This document shows positions 26,930 to 35,164 of a stretch of 64,000 nt of DNA, piece by piece; the stretch's first letter is position 1, and each line of letters starts with the position of its first letter. The stretch lies in contig NZ_CAOJCM010000010.1 of assembly GCF_948329825.1 (NCBI RefSeq), forward strand, positions 45,135 through 109,134, written 5' to 3'. The DNA comes from Paenibacillus sp. JJ-100. GTDB taxonomy: Bacteria; Bacillota; Bacilli; Paenibacillales; Paenibacillaceae. The notes beneath the pieces were generated by a model, which was given only the letters and a program-made list of their open reading frames with translations, had not been told where the DNA came from and did not search any database. A program made the position numbers and the translations under genes.

Positions 26930-28468
26930 TTAAACGACAGGTTCGTTCTGTTTTTTGAAATACTGCTCAATGATCAATTCAAGTACAGGTTCTAATTGTG
27001 TACGTTGTAACTGGGAGAGATCACCGAATTCCATGCGGTACGGCTGCTCCGTACTGCTCGGAATCCAGTAGGGAAGCGGCTTGCCTGTCGAATCCAATCC
27101 GTTCGGGTCACCTGTCGCAATGAAGTTGGATAGATAGTTACACATCTGGCGTGCCAGATCGTAATGTTTACCTGTGAAAGGACGCCAGCATTTGGCGAGG
27201 GTCTCGAAAAAGAACCACAGATCAACGGAGTGGAACGTGCCTGGCTGATCCCAGCCCGGAATCTCTGCGTCGAAATTATAATAATAGAGCGGTGTCTGGG
27301 ACGGATGACCACTATTGGAGCGAATAACAAGTTGAATGGCATGTTCGATCATGCGGACAGAAGCTCGCTCCAAAGCATGATCCAGATCACCGGTATCGGC
27401 TTCACATCGTTGCAAAAAGGCGGGAGCATCCTCGCCAAACAGCTCTGTAGCCATCTGTTTCAGTTCCTCCATACTATTTACCACAGGTCGGGTCCAGAAC
27501 TCTGAGGACGTATGTCCAAGCATGACGGGTACGAGTTCACGTTGGTGTTGCATGAAACGGGCGAACGAGTCTCCTATGCAGAACTGATCATCAATGACCG
27601 TTCCCCAGAAGCTGCGATACTCCAGCATTTTATCCCGTAAAGTAATTGCATCCAGCTGTCTGGCTTCATCCAGTGAAGAGACGCCAAGAAAACGGAAAAA
27701 TTCAACGCCTTTCTGCTCGGCATCCCGCAGCGTGCTTCGAACGGCAGGTACATGCACATTCGGATATAACCCCGTTGCGATACCGCTCATGATCACAGCT
27801 CGCTGGAAGAGGCCTTTGTTTTGCGGGGAAGTCATCTGACTGAGCACACTGCCGCCGCCAGCAGACTGTCCACCAATCGTAATCTGACCCGGGTCACCCC
27901 CAAATGCGGCAATGTTACGCTTCACCCACTGTGTTCCCGCTTGCTGATCGAGATGTCCAAAGTTCGCCGGGGCGTGTGGTGATTCCGCGCTGATCTCAGG
28001 ATGGCACAGGAAACCAAACGCATTCAGACGATAATTGATCGTAACGACTACAATGCCTCTACGGGCGATGCGCTCGCCGTCAAACTCCATTTCAGCCGTG
28101 TGACCGACTTGGAGTCCGCCACCAAAATACCAGACAAATACAGGCAGCTTCTCATCCGTTCGTTTCGCAGGTGTCCAGACATTCAAGTAAAGACAGTCTT
28201 CATCCATGGGCAGGTCGGGGTCCACCGCCCATTCCCGTGTATAGATGTTATTATCATCAATTACGGTTGGAGCTTGCATGGAGGTGGGAGCAAAATCAAA
28301 AGCTTGCAGTATGCCATCCCAATCGGAAGCAGGCTGTGGCGCGCGCCAGCGGTTTTGGCCTACCGGGGGGGCAGCGAATGGGATACCTTTGAAGCTTGTA
28401 ATACGCGGGTCTGCGGCAGGCAACCCTTGAACTTGACCATTTTCTACCGTAACTATTCTAAGCAACAC
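26930..28468 (-). CDS. Type B carboxylesterase (para-nitrobenzyl esterase family)
   Basis: 512 residues from the preferred start. Alpha/beta-hydrolase with the nucleophile Ser202 in GGQSAGGGS, the oxyanion-hole motif WYFGGGLQVG near 113-122, and DEDCLYLNVWTP at 89-100. The acid is probably the Glu in GHTSSEFW and the histidine is in FHSVDLWF. It hydrolyses carboxylic esters; its setting suggests sugar esters such as acetylated pectin but this is inference. The frame is open to 28504, but GAGAGGAG at 28475-28482 points to GTG at 28468 (or TTG at 28465). No signal peptide, so cytosolic. A cre-like site lies upstream. Confidence 0.85.
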   Translation of the reverse strand: MLLRIVTVENGQVQGLPAADPRITSFKGIPFAAPPVGQNRWRAPQPASDWDGILQAFDFAPTSMQAPTVIDDNNIYTREWAVDPDLPMDEDCLYLNVWTPAKRTDEKLPVFVWYFGGGLQVGHTAEMEFDGERIARRGIVVVTINYRLNAFGFLCHPEISAESPHAPANFGHLDQQAGTQWVKRNIAAFGGDPGQITIGGQSAGGGSVLSQMTSPQNKGLFQRAVIMSGIATGLYPNVHVPAVRSTLRDAEQKGVEFFRFLGVSSLDEARQLDAITLRDKMLEYRSFWGTVIDDQFCIGDSFARFMQHQRELVPVMLGHTSSEFWTRPVVNSMEELKQMATELFGEDAPAFLQRCEADTGDLDHALERASVRMIEHAIQLVIRSNSGHPSQTPLYYYNFDAEIPGWDQPGTFHSVDLWFFFETLAKCWRPFTGKHYDLARQMCNYLSNFIATGDPNGLDSTGKPLPYWIPSSTEQPYRMEFGDLSQLQRTQLEPVLELIIEQYFKKQNEPVV

Positions 28469-28519
28469 AACATTCTCCTCTCTGAATTGAACAGTAGTAT
28501 TCATGCCGATTCAAGATGT

Positions 28520-28535
28520 ATGGTTGCGCTTACAA
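28520..28535 (-). promoter_or_regulatory. Catabolite-responsive element (cre) upstream of the esterase
   Basis: Read on the minus strand, TTGTAAGCGCAACCAT fits every fixed position of the cre consensus WTGNAANCGNWNNCAW. It lies about 50 bases before the esterase start, in the divergent gap with the AraC gene. CcpA control is inferred. Confidence 0.5.
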
Positions 28536-28664
28536 TTCTGCTGGGTGATGAGCCCTCTGTCTCTATCATAAGCAACTCGAAACATTGTTTCCAGCATCAA
28601 AATTAAACCATTATCACCCTAAAATGATATATAATTGCTGATATCTGTAAGGGAGGTGCTGAAT

Positions 28665-29489
28665 GTGGACACTTTATGGAGAGATGGGAGCAGGGCGAGT
28701 CAGGTTTATTTTATTAGCGGCGGCCACAAACCAGTCAATCTCCATCAGTGGGGACCGGGCGTGCGTGACGTCTATGCGCTGCATTATATCATTCAAGGAC
28801 GAGGCACATTGGAAACCGGAGGCCAGCAGTTTCGGCTGGGTGCCGGAGAGAGCTTTATCCTTTTTCCGCAAAAAGAAATCTATTACTACCCCGATCCGGC
28901 TGACCCGTGGGAGTACGTATGGATCGAATTCAACGGGCGGGACGCCGGGCGATTCGTAGATTTGACACAGCTATCGGTTCAACACCCTGTACTGCCTGTT
29001 GCACCCGAGAGGATGGAGCCATGGTTTCATCTAGGCTGGAATGCAGGCGCATCACCCAGTGAAGTTCTAAGAGCGGATGCACGTCTGCATCTGTTATTGT
29101 CCTATTACATGGAATTTTACCCGAGTGAGAAGCAGGAAGACGTTAGAGATGATGTATGGCTGGCGAGAACCTATATTGAGCAGAACTACTGGCAATCGTC
29201 CTTGACGGTGACGGAGATTGTACAGGCTGTGAACTTAGAGCGAAGCTACCTGTTCCGCAAGTTCAAGGAAGCTACTGGCGAATCGATATCAGCGTACATC
29301 ACAGCCTGTCGCATTCGGCGTGCCTGCGAACTGCTCAAGTCGTCCCGATTGTCTATTCAATCCATAGCCTATTCAGTCGGATATAATGATCCGCTTTATT
29401 TTTCCAGAGTATTCAAAAGGACAACATCCCATACACCTTCTGCTTACATGATGCTGCACCAGAAACGAGCAGAACGTGGGGAAAGATAA
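28665..29489 (+). CDS. AraC-family transcriptional regulator 1
   Basis: 274 residues. N-terminal cupin sugar-sensing domain (HYIIQGRGTLETGG, GAGESFILFPQKEIYYYP). C-terminal double helix-turn-helix with LTVTEIVQAVNLERSYLFRK and the family hallmark SVGYNDPLYFSRVFKR followed by PSAYM. The GTG at 28665 is chosen because AAGGGAGGTG lies just before it; the longer TTG frame from 28635 overlaps this site. It is divergent from the esterase and convergent with the GH27 unit, so it probably controls one or both in response to a plant sugar. Confidence 0.9.
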   Translation: MDTLWRDGSRASQVYFISGGHKPVNLHQWGPGVRDVYALHYIIQGRGTLETGGQQFRLGAGESFILFPQKEIYYYPDPADPWEYVWIEFNGRDAGRFVDLTQLSVQHPVLPVAPERMEPWFHLGWNAGASPSEVLRADARLHLLLSYYMEFYPSEKQEDVRDDVWLARTYIEQNYWQSSLTVTEIVQAVNLERSYLFRKFKEATGESISAYITACRIRRACELLKSSRLSIQSIAYSVGYNDPLYFSRVFKRTTSHTPSAYMMLHQKRAERGER

Positions 29490-29553
29490 CTTCGTATCAG
29501 TACGCCAGTGAGTCGATGCGACGCTAATTAGTAAGACAGATTACAGATCGCAT

Positions 29554-29757
29554 TTAACGAAAAAGAGCACAGTTTCCTGACTCACGGTAATAACGAATGA
29601 GCTTCTCAATCGGCTCCCGCCCGCAATTCAGCTTCACGCCAAGACAATCGATGCAGAGGAATTGCTGGGCTGTGCGTGAGATTAATTTCAGATAAATGCC
29701 CACATCGTCGGAAGAGAGTGGAACCTGACAGGTTGTACACAGACGGTTCTGAGCCAT
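29554..29757 (-). CDS. Small zinc-finger-like protein coupled to GH27
   Basis: 67 residues with two cysteine pairs, CTTC at 7-10 and CIDC at 35-38, plus Cys45 and Cys63, which look like a treble-clef or zinc-ribbon knuckle. The ATG follows the stop of the alpha-galactosidase with no gap (TAAATG), so translation must be coupled. I do not recognise the family. A nucleic-acid-binding or protein-binding zinc module is likely; no role in galactoside use is proven. Confidence 0.7.
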   Translation of the reverse strand: MAQNRLCTTCQVPLSSDDVGIYLKLISRTAQQFLCIDCLGVKLNCGREPIEKLIRYYRESGNCALFR

Positions 29758-30927
29758 TTATTTTACCAGTTTGGCTCGTACAATGAGACAGTCATGAGCT
29801 GCTACTACGGGCGCATAACGTTCACGGAATACACCGAGTTCCTTGTGTCCCCAGCAGTCATAGAGGGACAGAGAGTAACCTGATGCGTAAGGCAGTCCCA
29901 TATCCCAGAATTGCAGGGACAGTTCCCGCTGGTTGTCGCTCAGATTGAAGAAACCTATTGCCAAATCTCCGTCCGTAAGCACCTTCACCAGCATGAACAC
30001 ATCATCGGTGTGGAACCATTGCGGCTCGGGTTTGATGCGATAAGCCCCACGTGCCTCCGGGTCTTGATTGATCGCAAGCAAATCCGGATTGAGCAAAATG
30101 TCCTTCGTGACCTGATTGGCTGTGCGCACATCACATCCAATCATGAGGGGGGAACCCATCATCGACCAGAGGGAGAAGTGGGTTTTGTATTCCGTATCGT
30201 TGCAGCCGCCAATGCTGCCGATAAAGTCACTGTTACTCCCGCCGTACATACCTACGATGAGCATATCCATGTCATTGTGGCAGAAGGAGCCGGTGTAGCT
30301 TTGTTTTCCAAGCTGAGAAAGAGCCAGCTCTTTGACCGAATCCCAGTTATCGCGGATATCTCCGGTGGAACGATACATATGCGCACCCGATTCACGAATC
30401 CATTCATAGACATTGTCCTCTCCCCAGTTGCAGGCAGAGAAAAGAATATCACGGCCGCAGTTTTTGAGAGCAAGACTCATGCGTTTGTATAATAGCTCAC
30501 CAGAGATGTGACGAGGCTTGAAGCAATAGTCATATTTTAAATAATCCACGCCCCACTCGGCGAATAAGGCCGCATCCTGGAATTCATGCTCGAAGCTGCC
30601 TGGATAACCGGCACAAGTGTGTGTACCGACACAAGAGTACATGCCAAACTTCAGACCTTTATCGTGGATATAATCTGCAAGCGCCTTCATTCCACTCGGG
30701 AATTTGGCAGGGTCTACGACCAGATTGCCCTCTGCATCCCGCTCCTTCAGGCTCCAGCAATCGTCAATGACAATATACTCGTACCCGGCATCCCGATATC
30801 CTTCCGTAACAAATACATCGGCAACATCTCGAATCAACTGCTCATTGATATCCCACGTAAACGTATTCCATGAATTCCAGCCCAGCGCAGGGGTGAATCC
30901 CATCATTACATTTGTATTATCGCTCAT
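29758..30927 (-). CDS. GH27 alpha-galactosidase
   Basis: 389 residues. Typical GH27 order: ALGWNSWNTF at 14-23, YIVIDDCW at 51-58, nucleophile Asp133 in YLKYDYC, and acid/base Asp190 in RSTGDIRDNW, followed by a C-terminal beta-sandwich. It releases terminal alpha-1,6-galactose (melibiose, raffinose, galactomannan side chains); a few members are beta-L-arabinopyranosidases. There is no signal peptide, so it is cytosolic and acts on imported oligosaccharides. Its ribosome site is weak (AAGGA about 16 bases upstream). The next gene, a zinc-finger-like protein, is fused in translation at TAAATG. Confidence 0.92.
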   Translation of the reverse strand: MSDNTNVMMGFTPALGWNSWNTFTWDINEQLIRDVADVFVTEGYRDAGYEYIVIDDCWSLKERDAEGNLVVDPAKFPSGMKALADYIHDKGLKFGMYSCVGTHTCAGYPGSFEHEFQDAALFAEWGVDYLKYDYCFKPRHISGELLYKRMSLALKNCGRDILFSACNWGEDNVYEWIRESGAHMYRSTGDIRDNWDSVKELALSQLGKQSYTGSFCHNDMDMLIVGMYGGSNSDFIGSIGGCNDTEYKTHFSLWSMMGSPLMIGCDVRTANQVTKDILLNPDLLAINQDPEARGAYRIKPEPQWFHTDDVFMLVKVLTDGDLAIGFFNLSDNQRELSLQFWDMGLPYASGYSLSLYDCWGHKELGVFRERYAPVVAAHDCLIVRAKLVK

Positions 30928-31133
30928 GACCTGACTCGCATCCTTCCTCGTCCTGTTTTTTTTGAAATAACGAAATGCTACTTATCGATGTTGGGAGTGC
31001 AGTTATTAACTATCATGAACTTAACGAATCAAAGGCATTTCAGCCATGGCTTGACGTTGCTTGGACATGGACAAATGTTGTTTTGATAGACATAATGGAA
31101 GGAAGATGATGTAAAATGAACCTGAAGCACCAA

Positions 31134-31161
31134 TTGAAATATCAAAGCACCATGTTATAAT
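31134..31161 (+). promoter_or_regulatory. Promoter of the predicted antitoxin RNA
   Basis: TTGAAA at 31134-31139 and TATAAT at 31156-31161 with a 16-base spacer. A second TATAAT at 31178-31183 lies between direct repeats GCAGAAAGAGC at 31166-31176 and 31184-31194. No protein gene follows on this strand until 31659. Confidence 0.6.
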
Positions 31162-31167
31162 AAGGGC

Positions 31168-31315
31168 AGAAAGAGCTTATAATGCAGAAAGAGCCGTGCG
31201 CTAACACGACTCTCCATGCAATAGCCGCTTTTAAGGGCGGTGGGCTTTTAAGCAGAGGTACGAATCAATTGGTAGACCGCATCCTTCGCTGGGGGGCGGT
31301 CTACTTGTCTTTATT
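31168..31315 (+). ncRNA. Predicted antisense antitoxin RNA
   Basis: Between the promoter at 31134-31161 and the hairpin GTAGACCGC/GCGGTCTAC (31272-31304, then TTGTCTTTATT) no protein gene is plausible. The RNA would overlap the 3' end of the toxin mRNA, as RatA and SR4 overlap txpA and bsrG in B. subtilis. Ends are estimates: about 140 nucleotides. Confidence 0.45.
31272..31304. terminator. Shared hairpin at the 3' ends of toxin and antisense RNA
   Basis: GTAGACCGC at 31272-31280 and GCGGTCTAC at 31296-31304, 9-bp stem. It overlaps the toxin stop codon (TAG at 31303-31301 on the minus strand). Confidence 0.6.
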
Positions 31316-31381
31316 GGACAGTAGTGCTGTAATTAGCAAACCAAAGGTCAGCATCAGCATCATAGATTCAAATACTGTCAC
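31301..31381 (-). CDS. Holin-like type I toxin peptide, 26 residues
   Basis: The peptide starts MTVFESMMLMLT, continues with FGLLITALL and ends in SNKDK. It has one membrane segment with a short charged tail and matches the putative holin-like toxin family, which includes the type I toxins TxpA, BsrG and BsrE (start pattern M-S/T-x-Y/F-E-S/A-L/M-M). The GTG start at 31381 is 9 bases after GGGAGG at 31391-31396, and that site is buried in a hairpin. Such peptides damage or depolarise the cell's own membrane unless the antisense RNA blocks the mRNA. It is below the size of usual gene finders. Confidence 0.75.
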   Translation of the reverse strand: MTVFESMMLMLTFGLLITALLSNKDK

Positions 31382-31391
31382 AAGGCATCAC

Positions 31392-31405
31392 CTCCCTTCC
31401 GGGAG
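31392..31405 (-). promoter_or_regulatory. Hairpin sequestering the toxin ribosome site
   Basis: On the mRNA strand CTCCC, loop GGAA, GGGAG: a perfect 5-bp stem with a GNRA-type tetraloop whose right arm is part of the GGGAGG ribosome site. Sequestered sites are typical of type I toxin mRNAs. Confidence 0.65.
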
Positions 31406-31444
31406 ATTAGCCGACCGCCCATATAGCCTTTCCATTGCTATGTG

Positions 31445-31473
31445 ATTGTACCACATATTTCCTGGAAATTGAA
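31445..31473 (-). promoter_or_regulatory. Promoter of the toxin gene
   Basis: On the minus strand TTCAAT (31473-31468) and TACAAT (31450-31445) with a 17-base spacer, preceded by a TGTGG stretch next to the -10. It gives a leader of about 57 nucleotides. Confidence 0.55.
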
Positions 31474-31516
31474 CGGATATCTAGCATATACAGTTTGGTA
31501 TTAATCGGCTATACTG

Positions 31517-31608
31517 CACGCCTGTGAAGGCGTGTTTTACTATTTTAGAGGGATGCACACTGTTAAAAATCACGAACAAGAAAGCTCCTTCTAGCGAAGC
31601 TTTTTTTT
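31517..31608 (+). terminator. Two hairpins between the toxin locus and DUF4317 gene
   Basis: CACGCC, loop TGTGAA, GGCGTG followed by TTTTA at 31517-31538; and AAAGCTCCTTC, CTAGC, GAAGCTTTTTTTT region at 31581-31608. The second has a clear T-run and would end any plus-strand transcript before the DUF4317 gene. Confidence 0.55.
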
Positions 31609-31658
31609 ATCGTTTATACTTGTAAAGCCAATTAACTTGAGGAGTTGTCTAACGAATC

Positions 31659-32831
31659 ATGAATAAAAAAGAAGTCGCGCACATTCGCAAACAATTCAAG
31701 CTGGATCATGATCTGCTGAACATTTACGACATCTTGAATGTCTATATTACGAAAGAAACCAACGAAGTCTATCACTGGGAACGTCATCCGTTTGAATTGG
31801 TAGATCGAGAGAAACAAGAGTTATACATGGGCAATTTCAAAAAACTGCTCACAGGTGAACTGGATCAGAAACTGTTCGAACTGAAGTTTCAAGAGGAAGC
31901 GGAGGAGCCAGCACAGGTGATGCTTCACCAGGCGCTCGTCACAGGGGACCCTGATGAGTGGCAGGATCTGATGCTGCTGCTCGTGGATCGCATGATGGCT
32001 GATGCCAAGTATGAACGGGATATGGTCGTCACGTTTATCAAAGGACAGTATTATCTGCCAACGAAGGCCAGAAATGATGAAGCCGAGGAAAGTGAGAAAA
32101 ATGAAGTATTCGCACATCCTTTCATCCTGTGTAGTGTGAACTCCACCGAGAAACAACGGAAGACGTTGCTCTTCGATTATGTAGAGCGGGAATTCAAATA
32201 CAACATTATCGTTGATCCGATCATCAAATTAAGCACGCCGGAGCAAGGATTCTTGTATCCGAGTGTGACGGACAACTATTCCGACGTGAACCGAGTGCTG
32301 TACTGCACAGGAAAATCCAATTTTCCGGACCCTCATTTTGTAGAAAATGTGCTGAATGGTGAACGTTCCGTAACGGCGCTGGAAGAGCGGGCGATTTTCG
32401 AGGATATCGTCAAAGAAATTACGGGGGAGCAGATGGATGCCACAACGCTGGCCCATGTGTATGAAGAGATCAACCGGGTTATCGAAGTGAATGAAGAGTC
32501 CCATGAAGAAGAGCCGCCAAAGCTGGATTACAAAGACGTGGAACGGCTGCTTACTGCAAGCGGTGTAGAAGATCTGACGACCGAGAAAGTCGAACGAGCA
32601 TTCGAAACAATCGTCGACAACAAAAACTATGAGCTGAAGGCCAACAGTGTGATGCCGAAGTACACTTCCAAATCCATCAAGATTGATACGAAGGTAGCAA
32701 CAATCTCCATTAGTCCACAGGATCTCAAGTATGTGAGACAAGTGAACTATCAGGGTAGACGCTGTATTATGATTGAAGTGGATGAAGACGCGGTGATCGA
32801 AGGATTCACGCTGGCAACAGAGAATCTGTAA
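31659..32831 (+). CDS. DUF4317 family protein
   Basis: 390 residues. It starts MNKKEVAHIRKQFK and contains YDILNVYITKETNEVYHWE and a long acidic helical second half, matching DUF4317 proteins of Firmicutes, which have no known function. No signal, membrane segment or enzymatic motif. The ribosome site GAGGAG is rather distant (about 15 bases). It is alone and ends at a bidirectional terminator shared with the AraC gene. No obvious link to the sugar genes around it. Confidence 0.82.
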   Translation: MNKKEVAHIRKQFKLDHDLLNIYDILNVYITKETNEVYHWERHPFELVDREKQELYMGNFKKLLTGELDQKLFELKFQEEAEEPAQVMLHQALVTGDPDEWQDLMLLLVDRMMADAKYERDMVVTFIKGQYYLPTKARNDEAEESEKNEVFAHPFILCSVNSTEKQRKTLLFDYVEREFKYNIIVDPIIKLSTPEQGFLYPSVTDNYSDVNRVLYCTGKSNFPDPHFVENVLNGERSVTALEERAIFEDIVKEITGEQMDATTLAHVYEEINRVIEVNEESHEEEPPKLDYKDVERLLTASGVEDLTTEKVERAFETIVDNKNYELKANSVMPKYTSKSIKIDTKVATISISPQDLKYVRQVNYQGRRCIMIEVDEDAVIEGFTLATENL

Positions 32832-32902
32832 TCCTGGCCAGAATGCCAGAGATTCAGGATTCCCCCATATCAGTTCTAGTTTGATGAGTAGCATAATGTT
32901 TA

Positions 32903-32946
32903 GAAAAGCCCAAGACCATGACAAGTATGTCAAGGCTTGGGCTTTT
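32903..32946. terminator. Bidirectional terminator
   Basis: AAAAGCCCAAG and CTTGGGCTTTT with inner TGAC-GTCA pairing, between convergent DUF4317 and AraC genes. Confidence 0.85.
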
Positions 32947-32965
32947 ACGCGTTTGTATTTGTACT

Positions 32966-33952
32966 TTACACCCAACCTGTAAAAGCCAAAATGGAGGCTT
33001 TGGCTGATTGAGCTTCCATATGAGCCCCTGTGCGCCAAGCCTTCGGCGACTCCCCCATTAATCTGGCGAAACAGCGGTTGAAGCTAGAGATAGATCTGAA
33101 ACCGACCTGCTCGGAGATCGACAGCACAGAAGCATCTGTACTTTTTAAACGTTTGCAGGCCTCTTCTACTCGTGTGCTATTCAGGAAGTCGAGTGGTGTC
33201 GTGCCCATAATCTCTTGGAATTTGCGGCGGAAATGGGTGGTGCTCAGATGACACAGCTCTGCCAGCTCGTCAATGGTCACCGGCATCATATAACTTCTCG
33301 TAATAAATTCCAGAGCAGGGGAGATCACAAGATCAGGCTGGCGGCTATGCAGTGTCTGTTCCGGTGCCTGTTCTCGCATCTGTTCTATGTCCAACTCCTG
33401 TTCCCGGCTGAGCGCGTTCTCATCGTTTGCATGAATTCGTAGTAACTCAATATACAGTGACATCAATAGCCCATACGCACTCTCCCGATAAAATGGGGAT
33501 TGCTGCTGAATCTCCTCCACAATGGATGTTGCCAGCGTATACACCTTCGGATATTGATCCTTATGTAAGACACAACGTCTTGCTTGAATGGCACGCAGAT
33601 TCGGTTCCATGTTACTCTGCGGCGTTTTTAATGAATGCTGGAAGAGCTCTTCCGGTGAAAAAAAGAGATAGGCCCACCTGCTTGCGGTATTCGGTGAACT
33701 GTAGGTGGTATGAGGCAGATAACGAGGCAGGAATGTAACATCGCCTGCTCGAAAAGGAACGTTCTCTCCCTTGATCTCCATGATCCCTCCATCGGAGTAA
33801 CAGATGCCGATCTCCATATGATTATGAAAATGAAGATGTTCACTCTTGATATCGGATATTTTCCAGCGATCCCCGCTAAGGAGTAAAACCGGAAAATCCA
33901 TCGGCAAGCTGTAATGGCGGTATTCTATGACGGGTTTCTTGGATTTGGGCAT
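32966..33952 (-). CDS. AraC-family transcriptional regulator 2
   Basis: 328 residues. The N-terminal cupin domain is visible (EHLHFHNHMEIGICYSDGG, FRAGDVTFLPRYLPHTTY). A variable linker holds REQELDIEQMREQAPEQ. The C-terminal helix-turn-helix pair has VTIDELAELCHLSTTHFRRKFQ and SISEQVGFRSISSFNRCFAR followed by SPKAWR. GGGAG lies 9 bases before the ATG. It is divergent from the GH105-GH112 operon (177-base gap), so it is the probable activator of that operon, sensing a rhamnogalacturonan-derived sugar. Confidence 0.9.
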   Translation of the reverse strand: MPKSKKPVIEYRHYSLPMDFPVLLLSGDRWKISDIKSEHLHFHNHMEIGICYSDGGIMEIKGENVPFRAGDVTFLPRYLPHTTYSSPNTASRWAYLFFSPEELFQHSLKTPQSNMEPNLRAIQARRCVLHKDQYPKVYTLATSIVEEIQQQSPFYRESAYGLLMSLYIELLRIHANDENALSREQELDIEQMREQAPEQTLHSRQPDLVISPALEFITRSYMMPVTIDELAELCHLSTTHFRRKFQEIMGTTPLDFLNSTRVEEACKRLKSTDASVLSISEQVGFRSISSFNRCFARLMGESPKAWRTGAHMEAQSAKASILAFTGWV

Positions 33953-34041
33953 GCTCGGCTGCTCCCATTCGTCGGATTATAAATGATCGAAATTGCGCAG
34001 TTTTGTTACGAATATGCTTAGATGCAAACTATTTTACTGCG

Positions 34042-34069
34042 TACAATGAAATAAGTAAAGCGTTTACAT
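34042..34069 (+). promoter_or_regulatory. Promoter -10 and cre-like site before GH105
   Basis: TACAAT at 34042-34047 is followed by AGTAAAGCGTTTACAT at 34054-34069, a near-palindrome resembling cre with one half-site matching fully and two deviations in the other. Its place at the likely transcription start would suit CcpA repression. The -35 (TTAGAT near 34018) is weak. Confidence 0.4.
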
Positions 34070-34129
34070 CACAGGACGGTCACTTCTCATATACCATCTG
34101 AGGAGTGTGCGCAGGAGAGGGGAATTTGA

Positions 34130-35149
34130 ATGCTGCAAGTAAATCACGACCGTGAACAAATCTTAAACGTGATTCAGAACGTAACGAGAAAAACACTGGA
34201 TATGGATTTAACTTGGGATTGGCCCTGCGGCGTAGCCTATTACGGGGTATCGCGAGCTTACCAAACGACAGGAGATCAAGAGATTCTGGACAGGCTGGTG
34301 AAGTGGGCAGATGAATATATCGAGCTTGGCTTACCGAGCTGGACAGTGAATACTTGTGCAATGGGGCATGTGCTGATTACGTTATACGAAGAGACGGGAG
34401 ATCAGAGGTATTGGGATATCGTCATGAGCAAAGTGGATTATTTGCAAAATCATGCCCTCCGCTTTGGCGATCGAGTGTTACAGCATACGGTATCGACAGC
34501 AAATGATTTTCCGGAACAGGCCTGGGCAGATACGCTGTTTATGGCTGCTTTTTTCCTGCTCCGAGTGGGTAGCAAGTTGAAGGACGAGGCGATGATTCAG
34601 GATGCACTGAATCAGTATTACTGGCATATCAAATACCTTCAAGATCCGAGCACTGGCCTGTGGTATCACGGCTATAACAACGTCAATAAGGATCACATGT
34701 CAGGATTCTACTGGGGACGGGCGAATGCATGGGGAGCTTATACGATGTCTCAAGTGAAACCGCAGCTCAAAGAGTGGTACTTGTATCCACAGTGTATGGA
34801 CGTCGAATGTTCCTTGCGGGATCAGCTCGCAGCGCTCAAACTACTTCAGACGGAGAATGGCTTGTGGCGTACGGTACTGGATGACCCGGAGTCGTACGAG
34901 GAAGTCTCTGCATCATGCGGCATTGCCGCTGCCATGATTAATAACGGCAACCCGCTGCATACGAAATATGTGCAAAAGGCTCTTCAAGGCATCCTGAACC
35001 ATATTAGCGAAGATGGCCGTGTTCTTGGGGTCTCTGGTGGAACGGCAGTGATGAAGGATCGTGATGGGTACCGTAACATTCCAAAAGACTGGATTCAAGG
35101 CTGGGGGCAAGGCTTGGCACTGGCATTTCTGTCTGACATGTTGAGATAA
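34130..35149 (+). CDS. GH105 unsaturated rhamnogalacturonyl hydrolase (YteR-like)
   Basis: 339 residues forming an alpha6/alpha6 barrel. Family landmarks are TWDWPCGVAYYGV at 28-40, AWADTLFMA at 131-139 with Asp134 as probable catalytic acid, GFYWGRANAWGAY, and a C-terminal GWGQGLAL. GH105 enzymes hydrate the 4,5-unsaturated galacturonosyl-rhamnose left by rhamnogalacturonan lyases. No signal peptide, so it acts on imported oligomers. GAGAGGGG precedes the ATG by 8 bases. First gene of an operon with GH112, 15 bases apart. Confidence 0.92.
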   Translation: MLQVNHDREQILNVIQNVTRKTLDMDLTWDWPCGVAYYGVSRAYQTTGDQEILDRLVKWADEYIELGLPSWTVNTCAMGHVLITLYEETGDQRYWDIVMSKVDYLQNHALRFGDRVLQHTVSTANDFPEQAWADTLFMAAFFLLRVGSKLKDEAMIQDALNQYYWHIKYLQDPSTGLWYHGYNNVNKDHMSGFYWGRANAWGAYTMSQVKPQLKEWYLYPQCMDVECSLRDQLAALKLLQTENGLWRTVLDDPESYEEVSASCGIAAAMINNGNPLHTKYVQKALQGILNHISEDGRVLGVSGGTAVMKDRDGYRNIPKDWIQGWGQGLALAFLSDMLR

Positions 35150-35164
35150 GGGGAGGGGAACATA

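Noticed and set aside
29911..30492. Plus-strand open frame of 193 codons inside the GH27 gene
   Set aside because: Shadow of the alpha-galactosidase, whose motifs are all intact.
31182..31445. Plus-strand 87-codon frame across the toxin locus
   Set aside because: No ribosome site, and the region is better explained by the antisense RNA, the minus-strand toxin and their hairpins.
32229..33038. Minus-strand open frame of 269 codons
   Set aside because: It overlaps both DUF4317 and the AraC gene in another frame; no motif and no ribosome site.
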